A stretch of 5,624 nt of DNA from Clostridiales bacterium (GTDB lineage: Bacteria; Bacillota; Clostridia; Lachnospirales; Lachnospiraceae), in assembly GCA_019418195.1 (NCBI GenBank), contig DYCJ01000167.1, forward strand, positions 1-5,624, given 5' to 3'. The translations under genes were made by a program, and so were the position numbers. Shown here in pieces: positions 5,471 through 5,624 of this stretch (position 1 is the stretch's first letter; each line of letters starts with the position of its first letter). The notes beneath the pieces are model-generated. The model made no database searches, was not told the origin of the DNA, and saw only the letters and a program-made list of their open reading frames with translations.

Positions 5471-5624
5471 TTATCCTCGCTTTTCTATCAGTATGTCTAA
5501 TCCGAGTATATTAATGATTTTTAGCGTTTTTTCTAATTCGACCGTAGGTTTTCCACGTTCCAGGTCAGAAATAAAGCTGACACTGAATCCCGTGAATTCG
5601 GATAAATATGTCTGAGTATAGTGG
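5471..5624 (-). CDS. XRE/HipB-like helix-turn-helix protein, C-terminal part (5' end outside window)
   Basis: The reverse strand from base 5623 down to the TAA at 5473-5471 codes for 50 residues ending in a stop. The visible part starts HYTQTYLSEFTG and continues SVSFISDLERGKPT, the recognition helix and following loop of an HTH_3/XRE domain. It ends LKIINILGLDILIEKRG. The domain ends right after its fifth helix, as in short HipB/y4mF-type proteins of about 70-90 residues, so only about 20-40 residues are likely missing. It would bind DNA as a dimer. The gene converges on the toxin with two bases between stops. No hipA-type kinase can follow it downstream, so if it has a partner, that gene lies upstream of it, beyond the window edge. 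Confidence 0.85.
   Translation of the reverse strand, partial: HYTQTYLSEFTGFSVSFISDLERGKPTVELEKTLKIINILGLDILIEKRG

Overview
The window looks like a low-to-moderate GC Gram-positive anaerobe of the Clostridia, most likely Lachnospiraceae-like. The evidence is AGG-rich ribosome binding sites, lipoprotein signal peptides without any outer-membrane partner, a short-chain CbiK-type chelatase, and an iron-chelate ABC cassette of a kind I associate with gut Clostridia. The assignment rests on gene style, not on a search.

Region 1 (bases 2-4760, all + strand) is one compact operon for a metal-tetrapyrrole or metal-chelate system. In order it holds: the C-terminal half of a CbiK-type sirohydrochlorin (cobalto)chelatase; a secreted lipoprotein with a NEAT/Shp-like beta domain; a second, different NEAT/Shp-like domain with a C-terminal membrane anchor but no signal peptide; a substrate-binding lipoprotein; a FecCD/BtuC-type permease; and an ABC ATPase with an extra C-terminal domain of about 108 residues. 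The last four genes overlap by 4, 4 and 8 bases, which implies translational coupling. The order resembles the streptococcal haem relay shr-shp-htsABC: surface domains pass ligand to the binding lipoprotein, which feeds permease and ATPase. Haem or another tetrapyrrole is therefore a good guess for the cargo, with cobalt or iron chelates as alternatives. The only sizeable gap in the operon, 92 bases between the two NEAT-like genes, holds two back-to-back perfect hairpins. It may mark an insertion that split a formerly single two-domain lipoprotein gene.

Region 2 (about 4735-5468) is a more AT-rich toxin-antitoxin module: a Phd/YefM-family antitoxin overlapping a PIN-domain ribonuclease toxin. 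Just upstream are a near-ideal sigma-A promoter and a set of AAATCG/CGATTT palindromes spaced 30-31 bases apart, which look like autoregulatory operators. The first of these lies inside the 3' end of the ABC ATPase gene, and the pair also forms the only terminator-like hairpin after the operon.

Region 3 (5471-5624, - strand) is the C-terminal end of a small XRE/HipB-like helix-turn-helix protein. It converges on the toxin with only two bases between the stop codons and runs off the window.
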